From the NCBI RefSeq assembly GCF_049472655.1, contig NZ_JAQNCS010000007.1, forward strand, positions 45,066 to 109,065: DNA of 64,000 nt, read 5' to 3'. Both the position numbers and the translations under genes were made by a program. Shown piece by piece: positions 51,806 to 60,806 of the stretch. Each line of letters opens with the position of its first letter. Positions within the stretch are counted from its first letter, which is position 1. The notes beneath the pieces are model-generated. The model made no database searches. It worked only from the letters and a program-made list of their open reading frames with translations, and was not told where the DNA came from. Origin of the DNA: Deferribacter abyssi. Lineage in GTDB: Bacteria > Chrysiogenota > Deferribacteres > Deferribacterales > Deferribacteraceae.

Positions 51806-51950
51806 TAAGGCAGTTTTCTGAAATTTTTAATATTGTAATATTCTTTACTATAAAAATAAGAGTATATTGCCTTTTAGTAAGTTTTTTAAGCGTTTAGTTT
51901 ATTAATTTTTTTCATTTTAGAAAAGTAACACTAAACTGTTAAAATAACTC

Positions 51951-52805
51951 TCAATTACTTTTATTACTAAAATATAGATTTATCAAAGCAAGTGTAGATG
52001 TAAACACAATCATTAAAAATGATATTGCATTTATTACAGGTGTACTTCCATCCCTTACCTGCAAATAAAGGTTAATAGGTAAAGTTGGTTCAGAACCTAC
52101 CAAAAACAATGTAGTGTTAAAATTTTCAAAACTCATTAAAAATGCTACCGACCCAGCTCCTAGCAACGCAGGCTTGAGATATTTCAAGGTAATATACCAT
52201 ATAACTTCAAATCTATTTGCACCAAGATTTAATGCAGCTTCTTCTAAAGTTCTATCAAATTTTTTCAATCTTGCAGAAACAACTAATACTACAAATGTTG
52301 TAATAAATGAAAATTGTCCAAGTACCACCAACCAAAAACCTGGTGCAAATAATGGAATATCAATATTTAAATATTCCTCAAGAAAAGCACCAACAGAATT
52401 ACTAGCAAGTAAAATTGAAATACCCAAAATAACCCCAGGGATTACAAGGGGTGCAAGTGTTAAAAAATATAAAGCTTGTTTAAACTTAAACTCTTCTTGT
52501 TCAAACAAAAACGCACCCATGGTGCCAACTATAAGTGACAAAATAGATACAATAAAAGCAGTTTTAATACTAATCCAAATACTGCGCAGATTATTTACAT
52601 CATGAAAAAGCCCCACTCTATGCTCATTATTAGCAAAAAACCAATCTAGAGTAACCCCTTTCCACGGTAAACTTGGAAAATCAGAATTATTAAAAGCCAG
52701 AATACAAGTTATTACCAATGGAGCAAATAGAAACATATAAAAAAGAAAAATATAAATTTTGAAGCTAATATTATACTTTTTACTGCGGGGCAAAGTTCGT
52801 ATCAT
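51951..52805 (-). CDS. potC: Spermidine/putrescine ABC transporter permease PotC
   Basis: A 284-aa inner-membrane permease with six helices. The EAA loop LEEAALNLGANRFEVIWYITLKYLKP is typical of binding-protein-dependent importers. LYMFLFAPLVITCILAFNNS at the N-terminus and the VLVVSARL segment fit PotC. It forms the channel with PotB, driven by PotA. It overlaps potB by 4 nt and is the last gene of the operon. The polyamine substrate is inferred from the set; other PotD-like ligands are possible. Confidence 0.9.
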   Translation of the reverse strand: MIRTLPRSKKYNISFKIYIFLFYMFLFAPLVITCILAFNNSDFPSLPWKGVTLDWFFANNEHRVGLFHDVNNLRSIWISIKTAFIVSILSLIVGTMGAFLFEQEEFKFKQALYFLTLAPLVIPGVILGISILLASNSVGAFLEEYLNIDIPLFAPGFWLVVLGQFSFITTFVVLVVSARLKKFDRTLEEAALNLGANRFEVIWYITLKYLKPALLGAGSVAFLMSFENFNTTLFLVGSEPTLPINLYLQVRDGSTPVINAISFLMIVFTSTLALINLYFSNKSN

Positions 52806-53656
52806 TGAACCACCTTACCTAAACTTTGTCTTGTAATTTTCAAAGCTATCCAAATGATCAATGAGGATAATACTAATAATAAAAACCCAAAAGCTGCACC
52901 TTGATTCCAATTGAAGCTGGCTATAAATTGTGTATATATTTGCTCAGTAAACCAAAGTGAATTTTTACCACCAATAAGATTGGGTGTAAGATAATTACCA
53001 AGAGTTAACATAAAAACTACAATAGAACCTGATGTCAACCCAGGTTTGGCATGTGGTATTATTATTTTAAAAACTATATCTTTAGTTGATGCTCCAAGAT
53101 CATAAGCTGCTTCTATTAAATGATCATCTAAACTTTCCATTACAGAAATGAGAGGCACAACCATAAAAAGCATTGATGTATAAACAAGTACCATAATCAT
53201 AGAGATATCATTATACAAAAACTCAATTGGTCTGTTCAGAATGCCCAATTTAATCAAAAAATGATTTATCACACCACTTTCTCTTAATAATATCATCCAT
53301 CCATAAACCCTAACAAGTTCGCTAACCCAGAAAGGCATCAGAAGTAAAATAGATAAAAAATTACTAAACCTCGAATTCACAACTTTTGTTATAAAAAACG
53401 AAACTGGTAATGCTATTATCGCAGTAATTATAGTTACTAATATCGAATAGATAGCAGTTCTTACAAAGGTAACCCAATAAACTGGCTCAGTAAAAAAATT
53501 TTTATAATTTTGCAAACTCCATACAAGCTCACCTAAATCATTTTCAGCCCTTAAAGACATAATAAACAAATCTATATGTGGAATCACAATTAAAAGAAAA
53601 AGCCACAAAATCACAGGAATTAAAAAGATGTATAATCCCAATTTTGAATGTTTCAT
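52802..53656 (-). CDS. potB: Spermidine/putrescine ABC transporter permease PotB
   Basis: A 284-aa permease with six helices. The EAA loop IEAAYDLGASTKDIVFKIIIPHAKPG couples it to PotA. LLIVIPHIDLFIMSLRAE and LLMPFWVSELVRVYGWMILLRESGVIN are PotB-like. It starts 6 bp downstream of potA and overlaps potC by 4 nt, so the permeases should be produced in equal amounts. Confidence 0.92.
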   Translation of the reverse strand: MKHSKLGLYIFLIPVILWLFLLIVIPHIDLFIMSLRAENDLGELVWSLQNYKNFFTEPVYWVTFVRTAIYSILVTIITAIIALPVSFFITKVVNSRFSNFLSILLLMPFWVSELVRVYGWMILLRESGVINHFLIKLGILNRPIEFLYNDISMIMVLVYTSMLFMVVPLISVMESLDDHLIEAAYDLGASTKDIVFKIIIPHAKPGLTSGSIVVFMLTLGNYLTPNLIGGKNSLWFTEQIYTQFIASFNWNQGAAFGFLLLVLSSLIIWIALKITRQSLGKVVQ

Positions 53657-53662
53657 ATGCTG

Positions 53663-54745
53663 TTACTCTCTCTCAAAAGCTATGCAATTTTCAAAAAACC
53701 ATCCTAACTCAATTACATCACCAGGTTTAATATAATCAAATTGCTTATTTTGAGGTAATGCTACAATAATTTCTCTATCCACTTTTTCAACAACTGTTAA
53801 TAACCTACTGTTTGCACCATCAAATAAAATAGTCTTTACTCTTACTTTTAATCTATTTATTTTATCTATTTTTTGATCAGGATTAATAATAAAAGCTTCA
53901 GGTCTTACAAAAAAAATGCACTCTTTTTTACTTAAATGATTTAATGTCTTCACATAAAATTGATACCCCTCTACAGTTTGTATCAAAGCTATCCCTTTAT
54001 CCTGTGAAACAACTTCCGCATCCCATCCATTGTTATCTCCCACAAACTGAGCCACAAAAGCAGTTTGAGGGTATTTGTAAAGATTTTGCGGAGTATCAAC
54101 TTGCTCAAACTTTCCAGCATTCATCACAGCTACATAATCTGACATAACTAGAGCTTCTGATTGGTCATGAGTAATATATACAAAAGTTGTTCCCACTTCA
54201 GTTTGCAACTTTTTAAGCTCTACTTTCATCTGTTCTCTCAATTTCAAATCAAGAGCACCCAGCGGTTCATCAAGGAGCAAAACAGAAGGCTCCAACACTA
54301 AGCATCTAGCAATAGCAATTCTCTGCTTCTGACCACCTGATAATTGACTAATTGATTTTTTTTCAAAGCCCGGTAGACCTACTCTTTCTAATATATCCTT
54401 TACTCTCCTCTTAATCTCCTCATTAGGAACTTTTCTTCGCCTTAGACCAAAGGCAATGTTTTCTTCCACATTCATCATTGGAAACAAAGCAAGATTTTGA
54501 AAAACAAGATTAACTGGCCTTTTGTTTGGGGATAAACCATTAACAAGACTTCCTCTAATATAAATTTCACCTGATGTAGGCTCTAAAAATCCGGCAATCA
54601 TTCTTAATAAAGTAGTTTTACCACATCCAGAAGGACCTAAAATTGAAAAAAACTTACCTTGCTCTACCTTAAAGCTAACACCCTTTACCGCAACAAATTC
54701 TCCAAATTTCTTAACAACATTCCTTACATCAAGATCAAATAACAT
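53663..54745 (-). CDS. potA: Spermidine/putrescine ABC transporter ATP-binding protein PotA
   Basis: A 360-aa ABC ATPase. Walker A is LGPSGCGKTTLLRMIAG, the Q-loop LVFQNLALFP, the signature LSGGQKQRIAIARCL, Walker B VLLLDEPLGALD and the H-loop THDQSEAL. A C-terminal TOBE domain (residues ~280-355, containing FVRPEAFII) probably regulates activity. It powers polyamine import through PotB/PotC. It is separated from potD by a terminator hairpin, which should make it less abundant than the binding protein. Confidence 0.95.
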   Translation of the reverse strand: MLFDLDVRNVVKKFGEFVAVKGVSFKVEQGKFFSILGPSGCGKTTLLRMIAGFLEPTSGEIYIRGSLVNGLSPNKRPVNLVFQNLALFPMMNVEENIAFGLRRRKVPNEEIKRRVKDILERVGLPGFEKKSISQLSGGQKQRIAIARCLVLEPSVLLLDEPLGALDLKLREQMKVELKKLQTEVGTTFVYITHDQSEALVMSDYVAVMNAGKFEQVDTPQNLYKYPQTAFVAQFVGDNNGWDAEVVSQDKGIALIQTVEGYQFYVKTLNHLSKKECIFFVRPEAFIINPDQKIDKINRLKVRVKTILFDGANSRLLTVVEKVDREIIVALPQNKQFDYIKPGDVIELGWFFENCIAFERE

Positions 54746-54768
54746 TTAAAACCTCATAATGAAGAATA

Positions 54769-54796
54769 AGAAAAAGGGGTTATTCCCCCTTTTTTC
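54769..54796 (-). terminator. Attenuating terminator between potD and potA
   Basis: On the minus strand AAAAAAGGGGG-AATAA-CCCCTTTTT follows the potD stop by about 8 nt and lies inside the operon. The design is the same as in the dctP/dctQ gap. Confidence 0.75.
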
Positions 54797-54803
54797 ATAT
54801 TGG

Positions 54804-55865
54804 TTATCTTGCAGATTTTACTTTGTCAAGAATCTTTGCTTCAATTGATTCTATTTTTGCAGGTACAGGTGGATACCATTTTATATTATCAATATCTTTT
54901 TTAGAAAAAGATCTTTTTAAATTATCCTTAACATCTGGTTTTAAGAACTTTTCTGCATCTTTAGACGCTGTAAAATAACCTTCTGTGTTAGTGAAATAAG
55001 CAGCATTTTCAGGTTTTAGCATAAAATTAATCCACTTGTAAGCAGCATCAATATTTTTTGCTTTAGCGGGAATCGCAAAAGTATCTATCCAGCCCAATGC
55101 ACCACTTTTTGGAGCTACAAAATCGATATTTGGATTTTCTTTATGGAGTTTCCAACCTCCACCATCCCATCCCATTGCCACATACACTTCTTCTGACCTA
55201 AGAAGTTGAAGTAGTGAATCACCATTTGTCCAGTAATTTTTCACTAAATCTTTAGTATCAATCAATTTTTGTCCAATTTTTTCCATCAATGCTTTATATT
55301 CTTTAGGGTTACTGTAAAGCTCAAAAGGATTATATCCAAGTGAAAATGCTAAACCTATTAATGTCGGTCTTTTTAATCTATAACTTATTCTACCTTTATA
55401 TTTCGGATTTAAAAGATCTGTGTAATCTTTAGCATCTGGTGCATACTTCTTATTAACAATTAATCCCGATGTGCCCCAGCAAAACGGTACAGCATAAGAT
55501 TTACCTTTCACTAATGTATTCTTCTTAACTGCTTCTAACATAGAAAGAATAAAAAGTTCTGTTTTAATTTTAGAGTAATCCATAGGTCTATAAATTTTGT
55601 ATTTGGCTTGTACAGATGAAATTCTATCTTGGCTTGGTTGGGCAAGATCAAACCCTCCACCACGTGTTGCTCTAAGTTTTGCAATCATTTCTTCATTATT
55701 TGAATATGTAACTTCTACCCTAATACCCGTTTCTTTTTCAAATTTATCAATAAGTTTTTTTGGAGCATACCCCTTCCAGGTAAGCAATCTAAGAGTGCCA
55801 CCGGCAAAAACATTTGTTACAAAAAATACAACTAATATGAAAGTTAAAAACAACTGTCTTTTCAT
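54804..55865 (-). CDS. potD: Spermidine/putrescine-binding periplasmic protein PotD
   Basis: A 353-aa periplasmic solute-binding protein. The signal peptide is 1-21 (LFLTFILVVFFVTNVFA). The mature start GTLRLLTWKGYAPKKLIDKFEKETGI matches PotD/PotF, and the ligand site likely includes CWGTSGLIVNKKYAPD and VAMGWDGGGWKL. It captures polyamines or a related amine. AAGGAGGAT precedes the ATG. It is the first gene of potDABC. The upstream region carries TTGACT-N17-TAGAAA as a possible promoter. Confidence 0.92.
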   Translation of the reverse strand: MKRQLFLTFILVVFFVTNVFAGGTLRLLTWKGYAPKKLIDKFEKETGIRVEVTYSNNEEMIAKLRATRGGGFDLAQPSQDRISSVQAKYKIYRPMDYSKIKTELFILSMLEAVKKNTLVKGKSYAVPFCWGTSGLIVNKKYAPDAKDYTDLLNPKYKGRISYRLKRPTLIGLAFSLGYNPFELYSNPKEYKALMEKIGQKLIDTKDLVKNYWTNGDSLLQLLRSEEVYVAMGWDGGGWKLHKENPNIDFVAPKSGALGWIDTFAIPAKAKNIDAAYKWINFMLKPENAAYFTNTEGYFTASKDAEKFLKPDVKDNLKRSFSKKDIDNIKWYPPVPAKIESIEAKILDKVKSAR

Positions 55866-56595
55866 TACATCCTCCTTAAGATGTTTTAACAGATTTAATA
55901 ACCATATTTTTTCTACGTTTCTATTCCAATTTAGTCAAGTATTACTTTAAGATATGGTTCCTTTTTACATTTTTTTTACAGAAAAATAATTTATTTTGAT
56001 TATATATTAAAGATATCCACTTAAAAAATAAAAATATATAACTAAAGAATAATTCTTATTTACGATTAAGTTACTTTTAAAAAATTCTCCATCGTTTAAC
56101 ATATTTTTTTTGTCTTAATGAATTGCCATGAGATAATATATTCATCATAACAACTCAATGCAATTTCTTGATACATAGTCAAACTCAAAAAGGTTTCCCG
56201 AATATAATAATAAAAAAAATAATTGGAGTCACCCCTTATTTTTTGTACAACCTTGCTTGAAATTGTTTATGGAAAAACATTTTCTGGGTTCAAGTACCCA
56301 TAAAACCGCCATGAACGGCGATTTTAGAAGAACTTGCCTCGGAGCAAAACCGGATGTTTTGTGAGAATGAAGAAAATGTTTTTCTACAAACAATAATGTA
56401 TAACTATTTGAAATATAAACATAAGTTAGACTAACAATAAAAAAATGGGGTAGCGCCAGAAAAAATAAAGCTTGCGTAACTTCCCAAATAATGTATATTA
56501 TTCATTGTTGTTCTATTACAGTTTTGGTTTATTAGATTTGTATCTTTAAACATCACTGCATTAAACAACAAAACAAAATAATATGAGGTATAGTT
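55866..56595. other. 730-bp gene-free region between potD and the cold-shock gene
   Basis: It contains the potD promoter on its left, an AT-rich filler, the 133-bp inverted-repeat element at 56262-56394, and on its right a roughly 200-nt stretch before the cold-shock gene. That stretch could be a long 5' leader, as is common for csp genes. No ORF of note and no tRNA is seen. Confidence 0.5.
56262..56394. repeat. 133-bp element with 24-bp terminal inverted repeats and internal hairpins
   Basis: Arms at 56262-56285 and 56371-56394 (ATTGTTTATGG.../...CTACAAACAAT) match at 22 of 24 positions. The 85-nt interior holds three small hairpins: TGGGT-TCAAGT-ACCCA (56285-56300), CGCC-ATGAAC-GGCG (56307-56320) and CAAAAC-CGGAT-GTTTTG (56345-56361). 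It looks like a MITE-type element or a folded RNA. No transposase is adjacent. Confidence 0.65.
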
Positions 56596-56796
56596 ATGAG
56601 AGAAGGTACTGTTAAGTGGTTTAACGATTCAAAAGGTTATGGTTTTATAACCGAAGATGGCGGACAAGATGTATTCGTGCATCATACTTCCATTCAAAAA
56701 GACGGATTCAAGTCATTGTCTGAAGGTGAAAGGGTAAAATTCCAAGTAGAAAAAAGTCCAAAAGGCTTAGCTGCAATAAATGTAGTTTCCCTTTAA
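56596..56796 (+). CDS. csp: Cold-shock protein (CspA family)
   Basis: A 66-aa single cold-shock domain, an RNA/ssDNA-binding OB fold acting as RNA chaperone. TVKWFNDSKGYGFI contains RNP1 (KGYGFI) and DVFVHHTSI contains RNP2. GEGRVKF-like (EGERVKFQVE) and GLAAINV close the barrel. GAGGT precedes the ATG. A structured leader of up to 200 nt lies upstream. It is convergent with the selenoprotein gene across a bidirectional terminator. Confidence 0.95.
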   Translation: MREGTVKWFNDSKGYGFITEDGGQDVFVHHTSIQKDGFKSLSEGERVKFQVEKSPKGLAAINVVSL

Positions 56797-56803
56797 ATTT
56801 CAA

Positions 56804-56832
56804 TAAAAAGCCGCTCAAAAGAGCGGCTTTTT
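56804..56832. terminator. Bidirectional terminator between csp and the selenoprotein gene
   Basis: AAAAAGCCGCTC-AAAA-GAGCGGCTTTTT is symmetrical, with A-runs and T-runs on both sides, and sits between two convergent stop codons. Confidence 0.9.
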
Positions 56833-57187
56833 ATTTTACATAATTTTTAACAAACTCTGTTATTTTCATAAATATTTCCTGAGGATCATCTAATCCCCAG
56901 ACAACAGGTTTTTTATTAACTGACACGTAAGGAAGAGGAAATCTGTTTTCCACAATATTGTTGACATCATCAATATAATCTAAAACTTCAGGAGATGAAA
57001 TATCAACATATTTGAAATCTACATTATCAACACCAAATTCCTTTGTCAATTTTGCATCTAAAGACTTTGCTATTTCAAAATACGGATCATCAACTACCCC
57101 ACAACCTGAGGGGAAATAAGAAGGACTTCATCCAGAAACAAACTCCATACTTGAACCAAACAATCTTATTATTAACTTATCATCCAT
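56831..57187 (-). CDS. Candidate selenoprotein, thioredoxin-like (in-frame TGA at codon 20)
   Basis: The frame opens with ATG at 57187 behind GAGGT, 10 nt after the purF stop. It reads MDDKLIIRLFGSSMEFVSG, then TGA at 57130-57128, then SPSYFPSGCGVVDDPYFE and on to a stop at 56831. Counting the TGA as selenocysteine gives 118 aa, with Sec20 and Cys29 as a possible redox pair. The fold is thioredoxin-like: beta strand LIIRLFG, then DFKYVDISSPE, then LPYVSVNKKPVVWG with the cis-Pro (LP), then a helix. The second half resembles YuzD/DUF1462-type proteins. A SECIS-like hairpin follows the TGA. Without Sec insertion only a 19-residue peptide or an internally started 72-aa fragment results. A simple nonsense mutation is the alternative. 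Confidence 0.7.
57090..57130 (-). promoter_or_regulatory. SECIS-like hairpin after the in-frame UGA
   Basis: Downstream of the UGA the mRNA has CCCC-UCAGGUUGU-GGGG (57113-57097), with further weak pairs below and a U-U mismatch. The loop contains AGGUU, and its GU falls 23-24 nt after the UGA. E. coli fdhF SECIS has an AGGUCU loop with GU about 20 nt after the UGA. Confidence 0.6.
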
Positions 57188-57196
57188 AGTTATACC

Positions 57197-58591
57197 TCAC
57201 TTTTTCAGATTATAATTACTTCTATCCTTATGTAAAGTGGGATATTTCCCGCAAAAACATGCATGACAAAAATTGTTATTTTCAACGCAATCAAGCATTC
57301 CTTCCAAACTTAAATAAGCTAAACTATCTGCTGTAATATATTTTCTTATTTCATCTATAGTATGAGTGGAAGCAATAAGCTCACTTCTTGTAGGAGTATC
57401 AATTCCATAAAAGCAGGGAAACTTTGTAGGGGGTGAGGATATTCTCAAATGCACTTCCTTTGCTCCAGCTTCTTTCAGCATCTTTACAATTTTTCTGCTA
57501 GTAGTCCCTCTAACTATAGAATCATCTACTACAACTACTCTTTTGCCATCAATTACGCTTTTTACTGGATTTAGCTTAAGCTTTACACCAAAATGTCTAA
57601 TTGATTGAGATGGTTCTATGAAAGTTCTTCCTACATAATGATTTCTTATTAATCCCATTTCATAAGGAATTTTACTATATTCAGAATATCCAAGAGTTGC
57701 TACAATCCCTGAATCAGGCACAGGAATAACAATATCAGCATCAACGGGACTCTCTTCAGCAAGCTTCCTACCAAAAGCCTTTCTAACTTCATAAACATCT
57801 CTATTAAAAATCCTACTATCAGGTCTTGCAAAATAAATAAATTCAAAAATACATGGATGAGCTTCAACCCTTTCAAATGGATAGTAGGAAACTATTCCTT
57901 CATCTGTAATAATAATCATCTCTCCGGGTTCTATTTCACGAATAAATTCTCCATCTATCAAATCAAGGGCACATGTTTCACTTACCAACGCATGACTTGA
58001 ACGAATTCTCCCAAGGATCAAAGGCCGAAAACCAAAAGGATCTCTTAACCCAATCATCATATTTTCTGTCATAAAAATTAAAGAAAAGGCTCCTTTTAAC
58101 TTTTGAACACTTTTTGAAATAGCATGTATGATATTTTTCTCATTAGACCTCGCCATAAGATGGATTATTATCTCACTATCTGAAGTTGAAGTAAATATCG
58201 CACCATCTGAAACAAGATCATCTCTTAAAACGTCGGCATTTACAATATTACCGTTGTGTACTAAAGCAACAGATCCAAGATTAATATCGGCCACAATCGG
58301 CTGTGTATTTTTTAAATGATTCTCTCCCATCGTTGAATATCTGTTATGTCCTATAGCAATATCACCCTTTAAACGCTCAAGAATATTTCTTTTAAAAATA
58401 TCTGCAACAAGTCCAAGCCCCTTTTCCACTCTCAAATTCTTTCTATCCGAACAAGCAATTCCTGCACCTTCCTGCCCTCTATGCTGAAGAGCATAAAGAG
58501 CAAGATAAACTAAGTTAGCAGCATCTTTATCACCAAAAACACCAGCTATTCCACATTCTTCATGAAATTTATCAAAAACTATTTCATCCAT
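57197..58591 (-). CDS. purF: Amidophosphoribosyltransferase
   Basis: A 464-aa enzyme making phosphoribosylamine, the first step of purine synthesis. A 12-residue propeptide precedes the nucleophile Cys13 in HEECGIAGVFG. GHNRYSTMG and the glutaminase domain follow. The PRPP loop is VVVDDSIVRGTTSRKI. Cysteines (PCIFEF, FPCFYG, FCHACFCG) match the [4Fe-4S] ligands of the B. subtilis-type enzyme, which is oxygen-sensitive. It overlaps purL by 13 nt and is followed after 9 nt by the candidate selenoprotein. Confidence 0.96.
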   Translation of the reverse strand: MDEIVFDKFHEECGIAGVFGDKDAANLVYLALYALQHRGQEGAGIACSDRKNLRVEKGLGLVADIFKRNILERLKGDIAIGHNRYSTMGENHLKNTQPIVADINLGSVALVHNGNIVNADVLRDDLVSDGAIFTSTSDSEIIIHLMARSNEKNIIHAISKSVQKLKGAFSLIFMTENMMIGLRDPFGFRPLILGRIRSSHALVSETCALDLIDGEFIREIEPGEMIIITDEGIVSYYPFERVEAHPCIFEFIYFARPDSRIFNRDVYEVRKAFGRKLAEESPVDADIVIPVPDSGIVATLGYSEYSKIPYEMGLIRNHYVGRTFIEPSQSIRHFGVKLKLNPVKSVIDGKRVVVVDDSIVRGTTSRKIVKMLKEAGAKEVHLRISSPPTKFPCFYGIDTPTRSELIASTHTIDEIRKYITADSLAYLSLEGMLDCVENNNFCHACFCGKYPTLHKDRSNYNLKK

Positions 58592-60804
58592 CTTTCAATT
58601 TCCCTTTCATACTGATAAATTAAATCTTCTAAATTATATAAAAGAACAACTCTTCTACCCTTTTTCACTTTAAATTCTTTTCCTCCAGTAACTCCAACTC
58701 TTTCAGTACGCAAATCATATTTATTTGCATATAAAAGAAATCTTTCTTCTATAGCTGGATTAACCTCTACAAAAGCAAGCCCTTGCGTTTCACTAAAAAG
58801 ATATCTAAAATCATTTATTTTATAATCAAAATTAACTTGAGCGCCTATTTTATTTTTTACACACATTTCAAAAAGAGCAATAACAAGCCCACCCAATGAA
58901 ACATCATGAGCACTAAGTATCAGATCATTTTCAACAGCATCAACCATAAACTTTATAAGTTTTATATTTTCCTCAATCTTTGGCTCAGGCACAATACCTT
59001 CATCCATTTCAAGACAATATGACAAAAATTCACTCCCTCCTATTTCACCATTGTTTTCACCAATTAAATATATTAAATTTCCTTCTCCAATAAAATGAGA
59101 TTCAATTCTTTTTTCCACATCGTCAATGACACCGACCATAACCACAGTAGGTGTAGGATATACCCCCTTACCATCCGTTTCATTGTAAAAACTCACGTTT
59201 CCACTCACAACTGGAGTATTTAGTTTTTCACAAGCAAAACTCATCCCCTCAATTGCCTTTACAAACTGCCACATTACTTCAGGTTTTTCTGGATTACCAA
59301 AGTTTAAGCAATCTGTTATTGCAAGAGGACGTCCACCACTCATCGCCACATTTCTAGCAGCTTCAATGACTGCAATTTGGCCTCCTTTATAAGGATCTAA
59401 ATAACAGTATCTACTATTACAATCCATAGACAAAACAATACCCTTTTTTGATCCCTTTAGTCTTAAAACAGCTGCATCAGATCCAGGTAAAACAACAGTA
59501 TTAGTTCTTACCATATAATCATACTGTTCAAAAATCCATCTTTTGGAAGCAATGTTAGGATTAGAAACCATCATTTCAAATGTTTTATCAAGATCTAAAT
59601 TAGCAAAAACAAAATCATCATGTTTTAGCTCTCTATAATATAAAGGCTCTTTATAAGGCCTATCATATACAGGTGCTTCATCACCCAGAGGTTTCGCAGG
59701 AAGTTCTGCAACCCGTTCATTTTTCCAAAACAACCTAACATATCCATCATCAGTAACTCTACCTATAATTTCAGCATCAAGATCCCATTTGTTAAATATT
59801 TCTAGCACCTTACTCTCAAACCCTTTTTTAGCAACAATCAGCATTCTCTCCTGTGATTCAGAAAGCATTATTTCATAAGGGGTCATCCCTTCTTCACGAC
59901 ATGGCACTTTATCAAGATAAAGCTCAATTCCAGAACCGGATTTAGATGCCATTTCAAAGGAAGAACTTGTAAGGCCAGCAGCACCCATATCCTGTATCCC
60001 AACAATAAAATCATTTTTCATTAATTCAAGACAAGCCTCTAGAAGTAGTTTTTCTTTAAAAGGATCTCCTATCTGTACATTTGGCCTCTTTTTTTCTGAA
60101 TCTTCACCAAACTCTTCACTGGCCATTGTAGCCCCATGTATACCATCTCTACCAGTTTTTGCACCAACATAAATCACAGGATTACCAATCCCCTCTGCTT
60201 TAGCTTTAAAAATTCTATCTTTTTTAACAATACCTAGAGCAAATGCATTCACCAAAGGATTACACTTAAAAGAGTTATGGAAAAAGGTTTCACCACCAAC
60301 TGTAGGAACTCCAAAACAGTTGCCATATCCAGCAATGCCAGAAACAACTCCTTCAAAAATATATCTGCTTTGTTCATCTTTTATATCACCAAATCTCAAT
60401 CCATCCATACAGACAATCGGCCTAGCCCCCATGGTAAAAACATCTCTTAAAATACCACCGACACCTGTAGCAGCACCCTGATAAGGCTCAATAAAAGAAG
60501 GATGATTATGACTCTCCACTTTAAAACAAGCACATAAATCACCATCAATTTCAATTATTCCTGCATTTTCACCTGGCCCCTGAACTACCCATTCTGCATC
60601 AGTTGGAAATCTTTTCAAATGAATGCGACTACTTTTATAGCTACAATGTTCACTCCACATTGCAGCAAAAATTCCAAGTTCTATATAATTTGGTATTCTA
60701 CCTAGTATTTCAATAGCTTTATTAAACTCCTCTTCAGTAAGACCCATCTCTTTTGCAATATTAATACTCACTTCAGGATAGTTAAAAGTTTCATAAATTC
60801 CCAT
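58579..60804 (-). CDS. purL: Phosphoribosylformylglycinamidine synthase subunit PurL
   Basis: A 741-aa small-type FGAM synthase. FAAMWSEHCSYKSSR at the N-terminus, the ATP site VVQGPGENAGIIEID, CFKVESHNHPSFIEPYQGAATGVGGILRD and the second-half GLVIALFEMC are conserved. It works with PurS and PurQ (encoded just upstream) as an ATP-dependent amidotransferase. It is 2 nt from purQ and overlaps purF. Confidence 0.97.
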   Translation of the reverse strand: MGIYETFNYPEVSINIAKEMGLTEEEFNKAIEILGRIPNYIELGIFAAMWSEHCSYKSSRIHLKRFPTDAEWVVQGPGENAGIIEIDGDLCACFKVESHNHPSFIEPYQGAATGVGGILRDVFTMGARPIVCMDGLRFGDIKDEQSRYIFEGVVSGIAGYGNCFGVPTVGGETFFHNSFKCNPLVNAFALGIVKKDRIFKAKAEGIGNPVIYVGAKTGRDGIHGATMASEEFGEDSEKKRPNVQIGDPFKEKLLLEACLELMKNDFIVGIQDMGAAGLTSSSFEMASKSGSGIELYLDKVPCREEGMTPYEIMLSESQERMLIVAKKGFESKVLEIFNKWDLDAEIIGRVTDDGYVRLFWKNERVAELPAKPLGDEAPVYDRPYKEPLYYRELKHDDFVFANLDLDKTFEMMVSNPNIASKRWIFEQYDYMVRTNTVVLPGSDAAVLRLKGSKKGIVLSMDCNSRYCYLDPYKGGQIAVIEAARNVAMSGGRPLAITDCLNFGNPEKPEVMWQFVKAIEGMSFACEKLNTPVVSGNVSFYNETDGKGVYPTPTVVMVGVIDDVEKRIESHFIGEGNLIYLIGENNGEIGGSEFLSYCLEMDEGIVPEPKIEENIKLIKFMVDAVENDLILSAHDVSLGGLVIALFEMCVKNKIGAQVNFDYKINDFRYLFSETQGLAFVEVNPAIEERFLLYANKYDLRTERVGVTGGKEFKVKKGRRVVLLYNLEDLIYQYEREIERWMK

Positions 60805-60806
60805 AT

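Noticed and set aside
56831..57049. A complete 72-aa hypothetical gene on the minus strand
   Set aside because: Its first codon is an internal start. The coding frame continues upstream through one TGA to an ATG with a ribosome binding site right after purF, so the short version is probably an artefact of reading TGA as stop.
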